A DNA stretch of 39,327 nucleotides from Grimontia marina (GTDB lineage Bacteria > Pseudomonadota > Gammaproteobacteria > Enterobacterales > Vibrionaceae): positions 1-39,327 of the forward strand of contig NZ_FIZY01000046.1 in NCBI RefSeq assembly GCF_900060185.1, in the 5' to 3' direction. The position numbers and the translations under genes are program-made. Below the pieces are notes generated by a model, which had not been told where the DNA came from, did not search any database, and saw only the letters and a list, made by a program, of their open reading frames with translations. The first letter of the stretch is position 1. Every line of letters starts with the position of its first letter. Positions 26,225 through 34,163 of the stretch are shown one piece after another.

Positions 26225-27273
26225 AATACTTCCTTTGGTAATTCGACCGCGTGGTGCGGTCTGGCTTTGTTGAATTCGTTCAGTCTGCCAAAAACGTCTA
26301 CGCCGAGCTGGGCGTAAACATCTAAAAGGTCAACCAAAACCCAGTTTTCGGCGATCTTCCCATCTTCGATACGCCAGAAGTCCAGACTGCGCAGCGAGAC
26401 CTGTTGACCGGAGGGGGCGATGCCCAGCCAACCATCGGCACTGAGCGTCTGGCGCATGTTTGGCCAGCCCGTGACCGCGACATAGTTGTCTTGTGCGAAC
26501 AGGTGAATATCCGCTTCACTGTGTACTTTTCCCCGATCAGGCATCGCGTTGAGAAAGGGGATTTGATGCCAATGACGAAAACCTGAAAGACCGCGGCAAG
26601 TGCCAATACCCGCTGGGCCATACCAAGTCAGATTTGGGTGCCAATAATGTGTTAGGTTCATCACCTCGGGGCCACCTTGGGCGGGGTGACGGATCAGGTC
26701 ATTGAGCATGGCTAAAACAAGCTTGGCGCTGGATGGCGTATCATCCGTTTCAGGCGATAACGCTTTCACGCCATCTTGGGTCGCGGGTCCCGGAACCAGT
26801 CCTTCCCGTCCTAACGACGGTGCCATTGGCCAGGCATTGGCCTGCATCATCACTTCAACCACATCCCAGATGGCCTGCACCTGAACGATGCGGTCATCGG
26901 CAATCTGATAGAACTCGTGATAGCGCATGTGGGTGAAGTGCCCGGTGGGTGGAATATCCAAAAACGGACTGAGAAAGGTGCCGCAGTAATAGCCGCAGCA
27001 GCCAATCCATTGCTGACCGTGTTGGTCTTTTCCACGAATGACGATGGCATCCCGACGCTCAAGATCTGTTATGGCTTCAAGCAAAGGCTGATAGCTTTGA
27101 CGAAGCCATTGCGATGCGCCTGTCATGTCCCCGAAAGGATGACACATGTGGATCACAGCATTGGGGTCGAACAGCCCCTCGGCGGCTGTTTCCAGCGCGC
27201 CAAGTTCGGCGTTTCTCTGACAGTGACGCCAGCGGGAAAAGGCGTCGGCAATGCGGTGATTTTCCATCGTCAC
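26221..27273 (-). CDS. Two-domain SnoaL-like (NTF2-fold) protein
   Basis: A 350-residue protein with two NTF2-fold SnoaL-like domains, about residues 8-150 and 190-335. The interdomain stretch (MRYHEFYQIADDRIVQ, then VMMQANAWP and LVPGPATQDG) is clearly paralogous to the plus-strand protein at 34164-35201. The second domain ends WRIEDGKIAENWVLVDLLDV with AQLGVDVF, closely like the 176-residue protein at 28630. GxAPSGQQVSLRSLDFW is the SnoaL-type TGr-like core motif. The GTG at 27273 is 9 bases after AGGA and is preferred; the ATG at 27267 is an alternative. Its role is unknown; cyclase, isomerase or dehydratase chemistry is likely by family. Confidence 0.82.
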   Translation of the reverse strand: MTMENHRIADAFSRWRHCQRNAELGALETAAEGLFDPNAVIHMCHPFGDMTGASQWLRQSYQPLLEAITDLERRDAIVIRGKDQHGQQWIGCCGYYCGTFLSPFLDIPPTGHFTHMRYHEFYQIADDRIVQVQAIWDVVEVMMQANAWPMAPSLGREGLVPGPATQDGVKALSPETDDTPSSAKLVLAMLNDLIRHPAQGGPEVMNLTHYWHPNLTWYGPAGIGTCRGLSGFRHWHQIPFLNAMPDRGKVHSEADIHLFAQDNYVAVTGWPNMRQTLSADGWLGIAPSGQQVSLRSLDFWRIEDGKIAENWVLVDLLDVYAQLGVDVFGRLNEFNKARPHHAVELPKEVL

Positions 27274-27279
27274 GGACGC

Positions 27280-28596
27280 TTATCCTCTCGCCGCAGCTTC
27301 GCCGTATGGCACGTCTTTGTTGCCATAGCGTCTTACTCGCACGTTGCACTGCTCCGCATGGCCTACAAAGCCCTCGAGCATACAAAGGCGTGAGCCATAT
27401 TCACCAATCAGGGTTGCGGCCTCATCGGTCAGGATTTTCTGGTAGCTGTGTGTCTTGAGGTACTTGCCTACCCAAAGTCCGCCGGTATATCGGCCGGCTT
27501 TCTGGGTCGGCAGGGTGTGGTTGGTACCAATCACCTTGTCACCGTTGGACACATTGGTACGAGGGCCAAGGAACAGGCCGCCATAACAGGTCATATTGTC
27601 GAGGAACCAGTCGTCCCGGTCGGTCATCACCTGTACGTGCTCATAGGCCTTTTCTTCTGAGACGGCGAGCATTTCCTCGTAGGTATCGCAGAGAATGATC
27701 TCGCCATAGTCACGCCAACTGACACTGGCTGTGTCGGCGGTGGGCAGGATGTTCAGAATTCGTTCGATTTCCGCCATGGTTTCGGTCGCCAGCTTTTCAC
27801 TGGTTGTAACGAGCGCAGCAGGTGAGTTGTAGCCGTGCTCCGCCTGACCGAGAAGGTCTGTCGCACACATTTCGGCGTCCACGGTATCGTCAGCGATAAC
27901 CATGGTTTCTGTTGGACCAGCAAAGAGATCGATACCCACGCGCCCGAACAGCTGTCGCTTCGCTTCTGCCACAAAGGCATTACCCGGACCGACGAGCAGA
28001 TGCACCGGCGCGATGGTTTCGGTGCCCAGCGCCATCGCGCCCACAGCCTGAATACCACCCAACACATAGATTTCGTCGGCACCGCCCAGATGCATCGCTG
28101 CCACAACTGCAGGGTTAGGTTCACCATTAAACGGCGGTGTACAGGCAATCACGCGTGGTACGCCAGCAACTTTGGCGGTAGCGACAGACATGTGCGCCGA
28201 AGCCACCATAGGGAATTTTCCGCCAGGCACGTAACAGCCCACGCTTTGTACTGGAATGTTTTTGTGTCCAAGAATGACCCCCGGAAGCGTCTCCACTTCC
28301 ACATCACTCATTGATTCGAGTTGCACTTTCGCAAAGTTGGTAACTTGCTCGTTGGCAAAGCGAATGTCTGCCATATCTTCAGGGGAGACTTTGGCAATAA
28401 TGCTTTCGATATCTTCTTTGGACAGAAGGAAAGATTCGGGTGCGTAATTGTCGAATTTGATCGCCAGTTCACGCACTGCTGCATTACCTTCTTGTTCAAT
28501 TTTCTTCAGGGTATCAGCAACGATCTGGACGACTTTCTCGTTGTCGCTCTCTCTATCAGATTCCGACTTCCCTGATTTTAAATATCTGACTGTCAT
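27280..28596 (-). CDS. HisD-like NAD-dependent dehydrogenase
   Basis: A 438-residue histidinol dehydrogenase homologue. Zinc ligands of HisD are conserved (Gln251 and His254 in GQAEHGYNS, Asp353 in GDKVIGTNH, His413 in VGHAEQ), as are the Glu-His base pair (319-320, AYEHVQV) and His360. The protein is therefore probably a four-electron alcohol-to-acid or two-electron zinc dehydrogenase. No other his gene is nearby, and the N-terminus ([20 protein letters not shown]) is of the catabolic HisD-like branch that includes HpsN, the sulfopropanediol 3-dehydrogenase. HpsN partners such as sulfolyases are absent here, so a sulfonate substrate is only one possibility. Spacing is 33 bp after the previous gene and 6 bp before the next. 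Confidence 0.88.
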   Translation of the reverse strand: MTVRYLKSGKSESDRESDNEKVVQIVADTLKKIEQEGNAAVRELAIKFDNYAPESFLLSKEDIESIIAKVSPEDMADIRFANEQVTNFAKVQLESMSDVEVETLPGVILGHKNIPVQSVGCYVPGGKFPMVASAHMSVATAKVAGVPRVIACTPPFNGEPNPAVVAAMHLGGADEIYVLGGIQAVGAMALGTETIAPVHLLVGPGNAFVAEAKRQLFGRVGIDLFAGPTETMVIADDTVDAEMCATDLLGQAEHGYNSPAALVTTSEKLATETMAEIERILNILPTADTASVSWRDYGEIILCDTYEEMLAVSEEKAYEHVQVMTDRDDWFLDNMTCYGGLFLGPRTNVSNGDKVIGTNHTLPTQKAGRYTGGLWVGKYLKTHSYQKILTDEAATLIGEYGSRLCMLEGFVGHAEQCNVRVRRYGNKDVPYGEAAARG

Positions 28597-28629
28597 GTAT
28601 TTTTCCTCTAAAGGCGAAAAGGGTGAAAA

Positions 28630-29160
28630 TTAAGAAGCGGGTGATGGTGGGACTTTTTCATTACGATCAAACGCTTCCCATCCTTCGCCGTTAAAAACAT
28701 CGACGCTGAGTTGGGCGAGTACATAGGGAAAGTCCACCATCACCCAGTTGTCGACGATTTTTCCGTCCTGCACTTTCCAAAAATCCATGTAACGGATTTC
28801 CACTTGTTGACCGGTTGGGGCGATGCCCATGAATGTGCCGGTATGCTTGGCAGTTTGATGGCCAAATGCAGCTGCCCATTCGCCCATATAAAGCCGTGCT
28901 TCATCCACGCAAACTTTGTCTGAAAAGGCTGCCTGAAAGGGCCTTTGCCAGTTGCGCTGGAAGGCTTCCAAACCATGTTTGGTGCCACAGCCCTGATTCC
29001 CAAACCAACGAAAGCTCTCAGAAAAAAACTCGCCGATATCAGCAATGCGGTGATCGTTCAGGCCATCGACCATGGACTCGATAACCTGACGGGTTTCATC
29101 CGTCTTGGTCATGTCTGTATCTTTGGTGAGCGTGGCCTGTTCGGGTCTTGAGCCTTTCAT
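28630..29160 (-). CDS. Single-domain SnoaL-like (NTF2-fold) protein
   Basis: A 176-residue SnoaL-like protein. Conserved features are LNDHRIADIGEFFSESFRWF, GTFMGIAPTGQQVEIRYMDF and WKVQDGKIVDNWVMVDFPYV followed by AQLSVDVF. It is visibly paralogous to the C-terminal domain of the 350-residue protein two genes downstream. The ATG at 29160 directly follows the ABC ATPase stop (TAAATG) and has GGAG 9 bases upstream within the ATPase gene. An internal ATG at 29112 would remove 16 poorly conserved residues but lacks a clear ribosome binding site. The reaction is unknown. Confidence 0.83.
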   Translation of the reverse strand: MKGSRPEQATLTKDTDMTKTDETRQVIESMVDGLNDHRIADIGEFFSESFRWFGNQGCGTKHGLEAFQRNWQRPFQAAFSDKVCVDEARLYMGEWAAAFGHQTAKHTGTFMGIAPTGQQVEIRYMDFWKVQDGKIVDNWVMVDFPYVLAQLSVDVFNGEGWEAFDRNEKVPPSPAS

Positions 29161-30234
29161 TTATGCTGACTCCGGTTGAGAGAGCCGTTCGCCCGTTTCT
29201 GCGTCGAAAAGATGACAAATACTGGCGGAAATTGTGGCGGAGAAAGGTTGGCCAATGTCGGTGACATACTCTTTATCCGCTTTGATGGCGACGAGTTCAT
29301 CATTGACCTTGACAGTGATCATGGTGGCATCACCCAACAGCTCGATGGAGAAGACCTTGGCGTTAATGCCGCTGGACGTTTCACTACCATCAGTGACAAC
29401 GGCATCTTCGGCACGGAACCCCAGTGTGATGTTGCCGGAAAGGCTTGTATCCAACCCTGTGATGGTGACGTTCTCTGCGGTAAATACGCCGCCTTCAATG
29501 GTGCCCTTCATCAGGTTCATGGCTGGCGAACCGATGAAGCTGGCGACGAAGGTATTGGCGGGATAGTTGTAAATTTCGGTTGGCGTGCCGACCTGCTGCA
29601 CGTTGCCTGCGCTCATTACAACCACGCGATCTGCCAGAGTCATAGCTTCAATCTGGTCATGGGTGACGTAAATCGTGGTGATTTGCAGCTCATGGGAAAG
29701 GTTCTTGATTTGCGCCCGCGTTGAAACGCGCAGTTTTGCATCCAGGTTCGAGAGGGGTTCGTCCATCAGGAATACATTGGGCTCGCGCACAATGGCACGT
29801 GCCAGTGCCACGCGTTGGCGCTGCCCACCGGAAAGATCGGCCGGGCGGCGATGCAGGAAATTAGTGAGCTCGACCATTTCCGCTGCACGCATCACTTTCT
29901 CATCATGGGTGGCCGGGTCGATGTTGCGAACTTTAAGCGGAAAGCGGATGTTCTCGTACACGCTCATGTTGGGGTAGAGCGCATAGCTTTGGAACACCAT
30001 GGCCACGTCTCTGTCTTTCGGCTCAAGATCGTTCACTACCTTACCATCTATCAAAATTTCCCCACTGGTGGCTTCCTCCAATCCAGCGATCATTCGCATG
30101 GTGGTGGTTTTTCCGCAGCCTGATGGTCCAAGTAAAACCAGAAACTCCTTGTCAGGAATGGTCAAATCGAAATCTTTGACGCCGATAAAATCACCCCAGC
30201 GTTTGTCGATATGACGCAACTGCACTTCAGCCAT
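29161..30234 (-). CDS. ABC transporter ATPase, MalK/UgpC type
   Basis: A 357-residue ATP-binding subunit of a carbohydrate-type (CUT1) importer. Walker A GPSGCGKTT is at residues 36-44, the Q-loop at Gln82, the signature LSGGQRQR at 134-141, Walker B VFLMDEP at 154-160 and the switch His192 in VTHDQ. A C-terminal TOBE/MalK-like regulatory domain (about 235-350) follows. It is the first gene of the minus-strand operon, while its binding protein and permeases head the divergent plus-strand operon. The transporter is therefore assembled from two operons under a shared control region. Substrate is probably a sugar-like or polyol compound, by family. Confidence 0.95.
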   Translation of the reverse strand: MAEVQLRHIDKRWGDFIGVKDFDLTIPDKEFLVLLGPSGCGKTTTMRMIAGLEEATSGEILIDGKVVNDLEPKDRDVAMVFQSYALYPNMSVYENIRFPLKVRNIDPATHDEKVMRAAEMVELTNFLHRRPADLSGGQRQRVALARAIVREPNVFLMDEPLSNLDAKLRVSTRAQIKNLSHELQITTIYVTHDQIEAMTLADRVVVMSAGNVQQVGTPTEIYNYPANTFVASFIGSPAMNLMKGTIEGGVFTAENVTITGLDTSLSGNITLGFRAEDAVVTDGSETSSGINAKVFSIELLGDATMITVKVNDELVAIKADKEYVTDIGQPFSATISASICHLFDAETGERLSQPESA

Positions 30235-30323
30235 GATTGCTCTCCACGTTGAACCGAACCAAATGGGTACGTATTCAAAATAAGCAAAGAAATATGAGTT
30301 TTAAAATGCGAAAATTAGTGATG

Positions 30324-30339
30324 TTTGAGTGGGGTCACA
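30324..30339. promoter_or_regulatory. Putative CRP (cAMP receptor protein) site
   Basis: TTTGA-GTGGGG-TCACA matches the CRP consensus TGTGA-N6-TCACA at nine of ten half-site bases. It lies 90 bp upstream of the ABC ATPase start. CRP control would fit a catabolic locus. Confidence 0.45.
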
Positions 30340-30588
30340 CAAAAAAATTTATTTAGATTTACTTCTTATTAATAAGAAAATCATTTAAATCATATATTTA
30401 TAAATGAATGAAAATTATCATAAAATTTAATAATTAAATGATTTTCAATGAGTTGACACAATATAAAACTGATTATTTTCCGTTCAAGGTTTGATTAAAG
30501 ATTTCTTGCCAAATTTGCCTTAACCAATAAACCTTCTTTTTGCATACGTATCTATTTTGTCTTGATTTGAAGTCGGGCAAGTTAGTGA

Positions 30589-30854
30589 TATAACCAAACA
30601 ACCTGAAGGTGCGGGATTCAGCGAGAGTGACTGGCGTTGTGATCGCGTCGTTCCTTTGCAGATGTCGTCATCTCCATCAAAAAGGAACAACAAAGAGCAC
30701 GGCGCCAGTCAACTCGCCCGAAGGGAGGCCATCAATGCGCCCACTTCTTCGTTAAATCCCACGGAAATAGAACCACTATTCCTCGTGGAATTTGCCTGGA
30801 ATTGAACGCATTGATGACCTCTGAATGCGAGCATCTTCAGGTTGTTTGGGTATA
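30589..30854. repeat. Long nested copy of the intergenic inverted repeat (266 bp)
   Basis: Outer arms TATAACCAAACAACCTGAAG and CTTCAGGTTGTTTGGGTATA pair with one mismatch. Inside are two further stem systems. One pairs GAGTGACTGGCG (30625-30636) with CGCCAGTCAACTC (30703-30715), containing GTTCCTTT / AAAGGAAC. The other pairs AGGCCATCAATGCG (30726-30739) with CGCATTGATGACCT (30807-30820), containing a CCACG..AATAG / CTATT..CGTGG hairpin. The whole could fold as a three-branched structure. No coding capacity is seen. It ends 46 bp before the binding-protein start codon. Confidence 0.85.
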
Positions 30855-30900
30855 TACGCAATCGTTAGTCATTACTTATCGGAAGAAGTAGGAGAGCAAC

Positions 30901-32139
30901 ATGAATTGCAGCGTGAAAGGGATAGCCATGGCGAGTTTGATCGCTATCACCCATCAGGCGACAGCTTCAGACGGGTGCGGTGCAGGGGAAGGAAACGTCA
31001 ACATATTGTCGAATGACTTTCCCGCATTGCACGCGGTAGCAGCGCAGGCTGAGGGATGTGCCACGGACAAGCTGAGCGTGACCAAAAACCAAACCAAAGA
31101 CCACCGCGACCTACAAAACGCCGCGCTGAAAGCGAATCCTGCCAAGTACTCCACAGCCGTTGTATCAACCAGTTCAATTGTGCCTTTACTGAATGAAGGT
31201 CTGATCCAGCCTCTCGACGACATGGTGGAAAAATACGGGCAAAGCCTTCAGCCGTCACAGTTGATCAAGATTGATGGCAAGGTGATGGCCGTGGCTTTCA
31301 TGGCGAATTCGCAACACCTCTTTTACCGCAAAGATATCCTCGAAAAAGCGGGTGTCGAACCACCGAAAACCTTTGAGGACATGATTGCTGCAGGCAAGAA
31401 AATTCAACAGATGGGACTGATGAAATACCCTGTCGCCCTGAATACCAAAACCGGATGGAATCTCGGTGAGGAGTTTATCAATGTCTTTAGCGCCACTGGC
31501 GAGAGCTTTTTCAAACCGGGTAGTGCGATTCCGAACCTTAACAATGCCAATGGTGTGAAAACGCTCAATACGCTCAAAGCCCTGACGGAGCTTTCTAACC
31601 CTGACTTTTTGACCTTTGATTCCAACAGCACCCAGGCTTTGTGGGAAGACGGCAAAGTCGCTCTGGCACTTTTATGGGGCTCGCGGGCGACTGCGATTCT
31701 GGATGGTGAAGGTTCCAGCCCAGAGATTGTTGCCAATACAGTACTCACCAATACGCCGGTATTCTCTGGTGGCAGTACACCGGGTGCGACGCTCTGGTGG
31801 GACGGATGGACAGTAGCCAGTAACCTTTCCCCGCAAGACGCCGAGGCAACGTTCAAAGTGATGACCCATGCCATTTCGACAGAGATGATGCAGGCCAACC
31901 AAGAAAAAGCGGTGTGGCTGATTGAAGGCTATGAGCCGGATGCGTCCGCAATGGGAGTGATTGCAACGGTTCAGGAGCAAGCTAACCCTTACCCAATGCT
32001 GCCCTACATGGGTTTGCTGCACTCCGCATTAGGTGCCGAGCTGCCAGATTTTCTGTTGGGTAATGAATCGGCAGAACAAGCGCTCAAGGACATTGAAGCA
32101 GCGTATATGACCTCAGCCCGTGAACAGGGCTTTCTATAA
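30901..32139 (+). CDS. ABC transporter extracellular solute-binding protein (family 1, CUT1 type)
   Basis: A 412-residue periplasmic binding protein. A signal peptide of about 23 residues (MNCSVKGIAMASLIAITHQA, then TAS) precedes a type-I solute-binding fold resembling MalE/UgpB: LLNEGLIQPLDDMVEKYG, AVAFMANSQHLFYRKDILEK, AGVEPPKTFEDMIAAGKKIQ, and LWWDGWTVASNLSPQDAEAT. It would deliver the substrate to the two permeases encoded downstream and the ATPase of the divergent operon. AGGAG stands before the ATG. A stem-loop after the gene may favour extra synthesis of this subunit. The ligand is unknown. Confidence 0.92.
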   Translation: MNCSVKGIAMASLIAITHQATASDGCGAGEGNVNILSNDFPALHAVAAQAEGCATDKLSVTKNQTKDHRDLQNAALKANPAKYSTAVVSTSSIVPLLNEGLIQPLDDMVEKYGQSLQPSQLIKIDGKVMAVAFMANSQHLFYRKDILEKAGVEPPKTFEDMIAAGKKIQQMGLMKYPVALNTKTGWNLGEEFINVFSATGESFFKPGSAIPNLNNANGVKTLNTLKALTELSNPDFLTFDSNSTQALWEDGKVALALLWGSRATAILDGEGSSPEIVANTVLTNTPVFSGGSTPGATLWWDGWTVASNLSPQDAEATFKVMTHAISTEMMQANQEKAVWLIEGYEPDASAMGVIATVQEQANPYPMLPYMGLLHSALGAELPDFLLGNESAEQALKDIEAAYMTSAREQGFL

Positions 32140-32196
32140 GTACTAAAAAACTTTACTACCCAAGCATCTGTAATAGATAGGCTTCTATCACACCTT

Positions 32197-32218
32197 AGCC
32201 CCAGAGGGATTCGGGGCT
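32197..32218 (+). other. Stem-loop between binding-protein and permease genes
   Basis: AGCCCC (32197-32202) pairs with GGGGCT (32213-32218), 58 bp after the binding-protein stop and without a T-tract. It fits a partial terminator or mRNA-stabilising hairpin that sets unequal expression. Confidence 0.55.
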
Positions 32219-32240
32219 TAACGGACTAAAGGTGGAGTTC

Positions 32241-33272
32241 ATGCCACATCGCACATTCTTAAAATTTATGTGGCCATCGTTATTGGTCATGTTTTTGCTC
32301 ATCGCATTGCCGATCGTTTCTGTGTTCGTCCAGTCGCTTTATGTCGAGCACGAGCAAATCGTATTGGAAACGGAAAACTGTGGCCCGTTTGGTTGTAAAA
32401 CCACCGTCGCTGTTGACCGCGAAGCGACGGATAAGCTTCGTGAAGAAGAGCCGCTCGGTCGCTTTAACGGTACCGATACTTACACAAACCGAAGCCATCT
32501 GGCATTTCAGGAGTTAGGCGAGGCATGGGACGCATCATCTTCCATGGGTGACTTTGTCGATCGCATGATGAACCTGCCTTTCTATAAAGCGCTGGTTTTT
32601 ACGCTCGCCTATACCTTCATCGTTACGCCACTGGTCATTGTATTGGGACTGGTGGTGGCGCTTTGCGTGAACGCGTTACCCAAGTTGGTGAAAGGGCCCA
32701 CGATTTTCCTTTCCTTGCTCCCCATGATCGTGACGCCATTGATTGGCTCACTGATTCTGTTCTGGATGATTGACGCCGATGGCGTGATTGGGGCAACGCT
32801 ACAGATCTGGTTTGATGATGACAGCCTTTCGCTGAAGGCCTCGCCGACCCTGACCTGGATAACACTCTTTATTTACGGCATTTGGTCGTCGGTGCCTTTC
32901 TCTTTCATCGTCTTCTACGCCGGTCTTCAGACCGTGCCGACCGACACGCTGGAAGCCTCGATGATTGATGGCGCATCGCGTTGGGAGACGATTCGTTTTG
33001 TCGTGATCCCGCATATGGCGCCACTGGTGACCTTTGTTGCGTTGATGCAGTTGATGGACAACTTCCGTGTATTCGAACCTATCGTAGGCTTTGCCGCTGA
33101 AGCGCATGCGACTTCACTCAGTTGGCTTATCTACAATGACTTGCGTGGCACAGACTCCCAGCTCTTTGGCTCTGCTGCATCCACATCTATGCTCACCATT
33201 TTGGGTGTGGCAATTCTACTGATGCCGGTGTTTATCCGAACCTGGCGTGATTTCAACCGTAAGTCAGCCTAG
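32241..33272 (+). CDS. ABC transporter permease, MalF-like
   Basis: A 343-residue CUT1-type permease with about six helices. The EAA loop that contacts the ATPase is visible as LEASMIDGASRWETIRFVVI with P after it. Unlike many short MalF homologues it has a periplasmic insert of about 75 residues between helices 1 and 2 (after SLYVEHEQIVLET), which includes NCGPFGCKT, a possible disulfide loop. I chose the ATG at 32241, behind AAAGGTGG; a GTG nine bases earlier would overlap that site. The MalG-like gene starts 10 bp after its stop. Confidence 0.92.
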   Translation: MPHRTFLKFMWPSLLVMFLLIALPIVSVFVQSLYVEHEQIVLETENCGPFGCKTTVAVDREATDKLREEEPLGRFNGTDTYTNRSHLAFQELGEAWDASSSMGDFVDRMMNLPFYKALVFTLAYTFIVTPLVIVLGLVVALCVNALPKLVKGPTIFLSLLPMIVTPLIGSLILFWMIDADGVIGATLQIWFDDDSLSLKASPTLTWITLFIYGIWSSVPFSFIVFYAGLQTVPTDTLEASMIDGASRWETIRFVVIPHMAPLVTFVALMQLMDNFRVFEPIVGFAAEAHATSLSWLIYNDLRGTDSQLFGSAASTSMLTILGVAILLMPVFIRTWRDFNRKSA

Positions 33273-33281
33273 GAGGGCAGC

Positions 33282-34160
33282 ATGGAAGAAGTACGTAAGA
33301 AGCCTGTCTGGCTAAAAACGGTCTCGATTGCCTTTGTTATTGTTTGGCTACTCATTGCCGCTGGCCCGTTCCTTTGGACGGCTTGGGGCTCGTTCAAAGT
33401 GCAGGCAGATTTCTTCTCCAAATCTGATTGGATGAACGCGATTTACGGTGTAAAGACCTTGCTGGAAACGGGTTCCGAGTTCACGGGGCAAGGTTACTAC
33501 GGCGCATGGATTGAGCAGGATTTCTGGCTCGCCGCCATCAATACCTTTGTGGTGGTGTTCTCTGTTGTCATCATTTCCCTAACTATTGGTACCTTGGGGG
33601 GTTACGCGCTCGCCCGCTCCGGTTTTCGTTACTCGCTATGGATTTTGATGATTGCCTTGGTGCTTCGCGCCATGCCGCACATCACCTTGGTTTCGGGTTA
33701 CATGCTGCCATTTTTCGAGTGGAATTTATGGGGGCATCTTGGCACCACCATCATTGTGCTGGTGGCCATCAACCAACCCTTCACGCTGTGGATGCTGCAC
33801 TCATTTTTCCTCAACATTCCAAAAGACATGGATGAGAGCGCAATGGTGGACGGTTGCACCCGATTCCAGGCCTTCAAGCACGTGATTATCCCGGTGATGT
33901 GGCCGGGTGTGATCACCACAGGTTTGTTCAGCTTCCTGCTGGCCTATAACGACTTTGCCGTCACGGGTATGCTGCTCAGTCAGGAAAATCAAACCATGGT
34001 GCCGAAGATCGCCAGCTTCCTTGGCACCACGCAGGTGGAAGGTAACGTGATGTTTGCGGTAGCTGCGGTGATGTCGGCGATGATCCCGCTGTTCTTCCTT
34101 GTTCTTTTCTTCCAAAAACAAATTGTGTCCGGCCTGACCGCTGGCGCGGTAAAAGGGTAA
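33282..34160 (+). CDS. ABC transporter permease, MalG-like
   Basis: A 292-residue CUT1-type permease with six predicted helices and the EAA loop DESAMVDGCTRFQAFKHVII followed by PVMWPG. It pairs with the MalF-like protein in the membrane. AGGAGGGCAGC before the ATG is a strong ribosome binding site. A segment between helices 1 and 2 (about residues 40-80) is longer than in minimal homologues. The fourth SnoaL-like gene follows after 3 bp, so transporter and enzyme are one transcript. Confidence 0.93.
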   Translation: MEEVRKKPVWLKTVSIAFVIVWLLIAAGPFLWTAWGSFKVQADFFSKSDWMNAIYGVKTLLETGSEFTGQGYYGAWIEQDFWLAAINTFVVVFSVVIISLTIGTLGGYALARSGFRYSLWILMIALVLRAMPHITLVSGYMLPFFEWNLWGHLGTTIIVLVAINQPFTLWMLHSFFLNIPKDMDESAMVDGCTRFQAFKHVIIPVMWPGVITTGLFSFLLAYNDFAVTGMLLSQENQTMVPKIASFLGTTQVEGNVMFAVAAVMSAMIPLFFLVLFFQKQIVSGLTAGAVKG

Positions 34161-34163
34161 GTC

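Larger units (their letters stand above)
30235..30900. promoter_or_regulatory. Divergent control region of the SnoaL/HisD/ABC/TRAP locus (666 bp)
   Basis: A gene-free region between two divergent operons, very A+T-rich from about 30290 to 30590. It contains a CRP-like site (30324-30339), a perfect 16-bp palindrome TTCTTATTAATAAGAA (30363-30378), and two TACGTAT sites (GTACGTAT at 30267-30274, ATACGTAT at 30544-30551) that could be LacI-type operators. TTGACA at 30453 has no well-spaced -10 box. The right 266 bp are a nested repeat that separates this control DNA from the plus-strand operon. Confidence 0.6.

Noticed and set aside
27280-28596. Assignment as the histidine-biosynthesis gene hisD.
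   Set aside because: No other his gene is present, and the neighbours are catabolic and transport genes. The sequence looks like the catabolic HisD-like branch.
18131-28596. Identification of the locus as a DHPS (hps) sulfonate pathway.
   Set aside because: Only the HisD-like enzyme, SDR and TRAP type recall hps clusters. Sulfolyase and sulfolactate genes are missing, and the SnoaL-like, cupin and ABC genes do not belong to it.
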